This document shows, one piece after another, positions 4,462-6,868 of a DNA stretch of 6,868 nucleotides. Origin of the DNA: Rhodospirillales bacterium (GTDB lineage: Bacteria; Pseudomonadota; Alphaproteobacteria; Rhodospirillales; Defluviicoccaceae); NCBI GenBank assembly GCA_030622775.1, contig JAUXFS010000096.1:1-6868 (forward strand). The letters run 5' to 3'. The position numbers and the translations under genes were made by a program. The notes beneath the pieces are model-generated. The model made no database searches and was not told the DNA's origin. It saw only the letters and a list, made by a program, of their open reading frames with translations. How positions within the stretch are numbered: the first letter of the stretch is position 1; each line of letters opens with the position of its first letter.

Positions 4462-5925
4462 TCAGTCCTCGCGCGTCGTCTCGTCGGTTACCGCCGGCAG
4501 TTGGCCGACCTCTTCGGCCTCCCCTTCGATCAACTCGCCGGTCTCCAACTGGATCACCTGATAGGCCGGCACCCTTTTGGGCACCCGCTGGTGTCGGCTG
4601 GGGCGAACGCCTTGGGTCAGAAGGGTTTGGACCCTTGGCAGGAGGCGGCTGTTGATCGAGCCGGTCAACTTGACGTAGTGGTCGGCGGCGCTCCTGATTC
4701 CCCTTCCGACACTCTCGGTGTGTCCGATGACGACGCCGATGCCATCGAGGAGCGCCCGGGTGCCTTGAACGATGTGCTCATGGTTTTCGATCTGCCTCCC
4801 CAGGTCGATCTCCACCCGGGCGAACCCGATCAGGCTGGTCAGCGCCGAGGGGCCGGCGATCGTCATTTCGAGCCTCGCCGCCTTGCGGATGAAATCGGGA
4901 TCGGCCTTCGACAGCTTCTCGATGGCGCCCTCGTTGGGGAGATACATGACGCTCATGATCCGTTTGATCTCGCCGGTTCGGCCGGCTTCGTGGTAGCTCG
5001 CCAGGATCTCGGCCTTGTAGTTCTTGTCGGCCAGCGCCTTGAGGTGCTGGTTCATGGTTCGGACGAGGTTCTTGTAGGCCTCCTCTTCGCCTGCCGTCCC
5101 CTCCGCCTCGGCCAGGTCGAGAAGGAATTTCGATGCCTTGCTGTCGACGACGAGAACGGTATCGCCGGGAAGCAGCACGATCGCGTCGGGGCGAAGGCGC
5201 TTGCCCTCGAGCTGCGGCTGGATGAGAAAATCCCGGCCCTTTTCCAGGCCGAACGATTTCAACGTGTTTTCCAGGCCAATTTCGGCGTAGTGACCGGCGC
5301 CGCCGGGGCTGGAAAGGGCCTTCCAGACGGTGGACATGGTGTCGCGGTTTTCGTCGACCTGTTTGTTCAGGGTGGCGACCGTCTTGCCCATCTCCTCAAT
5401 CTGTTTGAGCAGGGTCGCCGTCGCTTTCCCGACCCTTTCCTCGGCGTCCTTCTTTGCTTCGGCGGTCTCTCGCTTGTGGTCCTCGAGCAGCTTGGTCGAG
5501 AGCTCGCTCGCGGTCGACAGCACCGCCGCCTTCGCCGCCTGCAGGCTCTCGGCCTTGGCGGTTTCCCAGTCCTCCAAGCGCTTGTTCATGCCCTCCAGTT
5601 GCTGCGAACGGAGCGCGGCCTGCGTTTCGGCCTCGTTCTTGCGCTGGATCGCCCGGTCCCGCTCGGCGATGGCGGAATTACGTTCGCCGAGCGCCGTCGC
5701 CAGCTTCTTTTCGGTCTCCTGCAGCCTGGTTTCCGCGACGGTCTTTTCACCGAACCACGTCTCGAGCTTGGCGTTGGCTTCGGTCAAAAGCGTACGCTCG
5801 CGTTCCGATTCCTCGTTCACCTGCGCAAGCCAGTCCTCTAGGGACCGCATCCTGGTCCGGACGACGGCGAGCAGAACGATAGAGGCCACGAGGATCGCGG
5901 CGATGGCGTAGGTAACCAGGTCCAT
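4462..5925 (-). CDS. rmuC: DNA recombination protein RmuC
   Basis: 487 residues, the usual size for RmuC, a protein that limits recombination at inverted repeats in E. coli and is predicted to carry a PD-(D/E)xK nuclease fold. Residues 4-22 form an N-terminal membrane anchor; about 27-195 is a long charged coiled coil rich in Glu, Lys and Ala; then comes the conserved domain: GHYAEIGLENTLKSFGL (211-227, E215 in the position of the family's WGE Glu), RLRPDAIVLLPGDTVLVVDSKASK (243-266, with D247, D261 and K263 as the likely PD-DxK residues), and a helical region to about 440. The last 45 residues end in an acidic tail. The start ATG at 5925 begins the membrane anchor and has GGGAAG (5934-5939) upstream. 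Longer reading back to 6393 would overlap the opposing DUF4139 gene and is rejected. It shows no obvious functional link to the sulfur genes. Confidence 0.93.
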   Translation of the reverse strand: MDLVTYAIAAILVASIVLLAVVRTRMRSLEDWLAQVNEESERERTLLTEANAKLETWFGEKTVAETRLQETEKKLATALGERNSAIAERDRAIQRKNEAETQAALRSQQLEGMNKRLEDWETAKAESLQAAKAAVLSTASELSTKLLEDHKRETAEAKKDAEERVGKATATLLKQIEEMGKTVATLNKQVDENRDTMSTVWKALSSPGGAGHYAEIGLENTLKSFGLEKGRDFLIQPQLEGKRLRPDAIVLLPGDTVLVVDSKASKFLLDLAEAEGTAGEEEAYKNLVRTMNQHLKALADKNYKAEILASYHEAGRTGEIKRIMSVMYLPNEGAIEKLSKADPDFIRKAARLEMTIAGPSALTSLIGFARVEIDLGRQIENHEHIVQGTRALLDGIGVVIGHTESVGRGIRSAADHYVKLTGSINSRLLPRVQTLLTQGVRPSRHQRVPKRVPAYQVIQLETGELIEGEAEEVGQLPAVTDETTRED

Positions 5926-6039
5926 CCGTCTGACTTCCCAGCGAGAACAGGTTGATATTACCTTGCGGGGATATCTCCGGGAACGCAAAATCTCCGCACC
6001 TCGCGGGGACCGGATCACCAGAGAAGAGAGGAGAGAAAG
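5926..6039. promoter_or_regulatory. Divergent promoter region of rmuC and the DUF4139 gene
   Basis: These 114 bases separate the two start codons. On the minus strand TAATAT (5955-5960) is a possible -10 for rmuC, without a good -35. A 7-bp direct repeat ATCTCCG (5973-5979 and 5990-5996) lies between. No TCAC-N6-GTGA site is present here. Confidence 0.3.
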
Positions 6040-6868
6040 ATGCGCGTTGGCTTGTCGGTGCTGTTGTTGGGCGCCTTGTCCGCCGCCGCCCTGGTGGGGC
6101 AGGCCAGCGCTCAGGAAACCCGTCTGGGTGCGGAGGAGCGGACCGCGCTTGCGGTGACCGTTTACGGCGGCGGGTTGGCGCTGGTGCGCGACCGGCGCGC
6201 CGCGGTCCTGAAACAGGGCGGCAATCGGTTGGTCTTCGAGGGCGTCAGCCGGCGAATGATACCGTCGAGCGCGGTGCTGCGATCGGGAGCGGGCGTTCGG
6301 GTCGCGGAGATCGACTACGACTTCGACCTGTTGACGCCGGAGGCGCTGCTCCGCCGTTCGGTGGGGCGCGAGGTGGAAGTGGTGCGCACCCATCCGACCA
6401 CCGGCGAGGACACCGTCGAGAGCGCCACGCTGTTAAGCGCCGAAGGCGGGGTGGTGCTGCGCTACCGCGACCGGGTCGAGACCGGCATGCCGGGGCGGCT
6501 GGTGTTCAAGCATCCGCCCGAGGACTTGCGCCCGCTGCCGTCGCTGGTCGCCAGCCTGAACAGTGGCGCGGCCGGCCGGCGGGAACTGGAGTTGACCTAC
6601 CTGACAACGGGCCTGTCCTGGCAAGCCGACTATATGGTCGAGGTGGACGAGGCGGCCGGCCGCCTCGATATCGCCGGGCGGGCGACGCTGACCAATGTCA
6701 GCGGTACCGACTTCCGCGAGGCGTCGCTCGGGCTGATCGCCGGGCGGGTGAACCGGGTCTCGCAACCGGGTCCGCGGCCGCAACACAAGAGGATGGAGAT
6801 GACGGCGGCGATGTCCGTCGCCGACGCCGCTCCGATGCCGGCGCGCGAGGCGGTCGGCGACCTCCATC
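6040..6868 (+). CDS. Exported DUF4139 domain protein (C-terminus cut by window edge)
   Basis: 276 codons are visible, open to the right edge. The ATG at 6040 has AGGAG (6029-6033) six bases upstream. Residues 1-24 form a signal peptide ending Ala-Ser-Ala before Gln-Glu. The following region (VTVYGGGLALVRDRR, about 40-54, and LVFEGVSRRMIPSSAVLRS, 62-80) matches the usual N-terminal part of proteobacterial DUF4139 proteins, and ELTYLTTGLSWQADYMVEV (about 184-202, with W194) followed by LTNVSGTDFREASLGLIAGRVNRV is the start of the DUF4139 domain itself. The family's function is unknown; it is an envelope or secreted protein. There are no Cys in the visible part, and the gene lacks the shared palindrome upstream, so I do not link it to the thiol/sulfur genes. 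Confidence 0.85.
   Translation, partial: MRVGLSVLLLGALSAAALVGQASAQETRLGAEERTALAVTVYGGGLALVRDRRAAVLKQGGNRLVFEGVSRRMIPSSAVLRSGAGVRVAEIDYDFDLLTPEALLRRSVGREVEVVRTHPTTGEDTVESATLLSAEGGVVLRYRDRVETGMPGRLVFKHPPEDLRPLPSLVASLNSGAAGRRELELTYLTTGLSWQADYMVEVDEAAGRLDIAGRATLTNVSGTDFREASLGLIAGRVNRVSQPGPRPQHKRMEMTAAMSVADAAPMPAREAVGDLH

Noticed and set aside
4501..5841. 446-residue plus-strand open frame
   Set aside because: Antisense to rmuC. The minus frame carries the anchor, coiled coil and PD-DxK residues of RmuC.
5963..5988. TTGCG...CGCAA inverted repeat in the rmuC/DUF4139 gap as an operator
   Set aside because: Its arms are 16 bases apart and the inner GATATC palindrome has a different centre, so it is not a coherent symmetric site.
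5926..6393. N-terminal extension of rmuC by 156 residues
   Set aside because: It would lie antisense to the DUF4139 signal peptide and domain, and the membrane anchor of RmuC begins exactly at the ATG at 5925.
6433..6867. 144-residue minus-strand open frame at the right edge
   Set aside because: Antisense to the DUF4139 gene, with no motif and no start signal.

Overview
The window is GC-rich with strong G/C third-position bias. All the genes have proteobacterial relatives (RmuC, YeeE/YedE, DUF302, DUF4139, exported SUMF1/FGE-like protein), and the general look suggests an alphaproteobacterium, perhaps Rhodospirillales-like. That placement is an inference from composition and gene families; there is no rRNA or tRNA here. 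I see eight genes, two of them cut by the window edges, and no stretch over about 160 bases without a gene. There is no sign of IS elements, phage or CRISPR.

Left third (1-1984). Two paralogous minus-strand genes (1-546, running off the left edge, and 638-973) encode exported low-complexity proteins made of a nine-residue unit NPCNPCAAK. They have a matching signal peptide and a matching lead-in (LPAAKxRxGxxQLAAC), with the first Cys at residue 62 in both. A 9-bp hairpin lies between them. Facing away from the pair, sharing a 144-bp promoter region, is a plus-strand gene (1118-1984) for an exported formylglycine-generating-enzyme-like protein whose active-site Cys pair is rearranged into a CxxC.

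Middle (2006-4300). Three minus-strand genes follow one another: an exported DUF302 protein with a CxxC (3833-4300), a YeeE/YedE-type sulfur-compound permease (2613-3782), and an exported cupredoxin-fold protein that keeps the Cys but lacks the usual His/Met ligands after it (2006-2503). DUF302 and the permease are 50 bp apart and look like one operon; the cupredoxin-like gene has its own 109-bp upstream region.

Right third (4462-6868). A complete rmuC gene (minus, 4462-5925) is divergent from a DUF4139 protein gene (plus, from 6040, cut by the right edge). These look unrelated to the thiol/sulfur genes.

The most notable observation is that the inverted repeat TCAC-N6-GTGA occurs exactly three times by eye, each in a promoter region: between the Cys-repeat pair and the FGE-like gene (1074-1087), upstream of the cupredoxin-like gene (2565-2580), and upstream of DUF302-YeeE (4392-4407). 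This suggests that Cys-repeat proteins, FGE-like protein, cupredoxin-like protein, DUF302 protein and sulfur permease form one regulon: a cell-envelope thiol/metal/sulfur system that I cannot match to a described pathway. Its biochemical function is unknown; metal sequestration by the Cys arrays, or modification of their CxP motifs by the FGE-like protein, are hypotheses. Short 11-12-bp tandem repeats cluster around the DUF302 gene and may be additional regulatory sequence.
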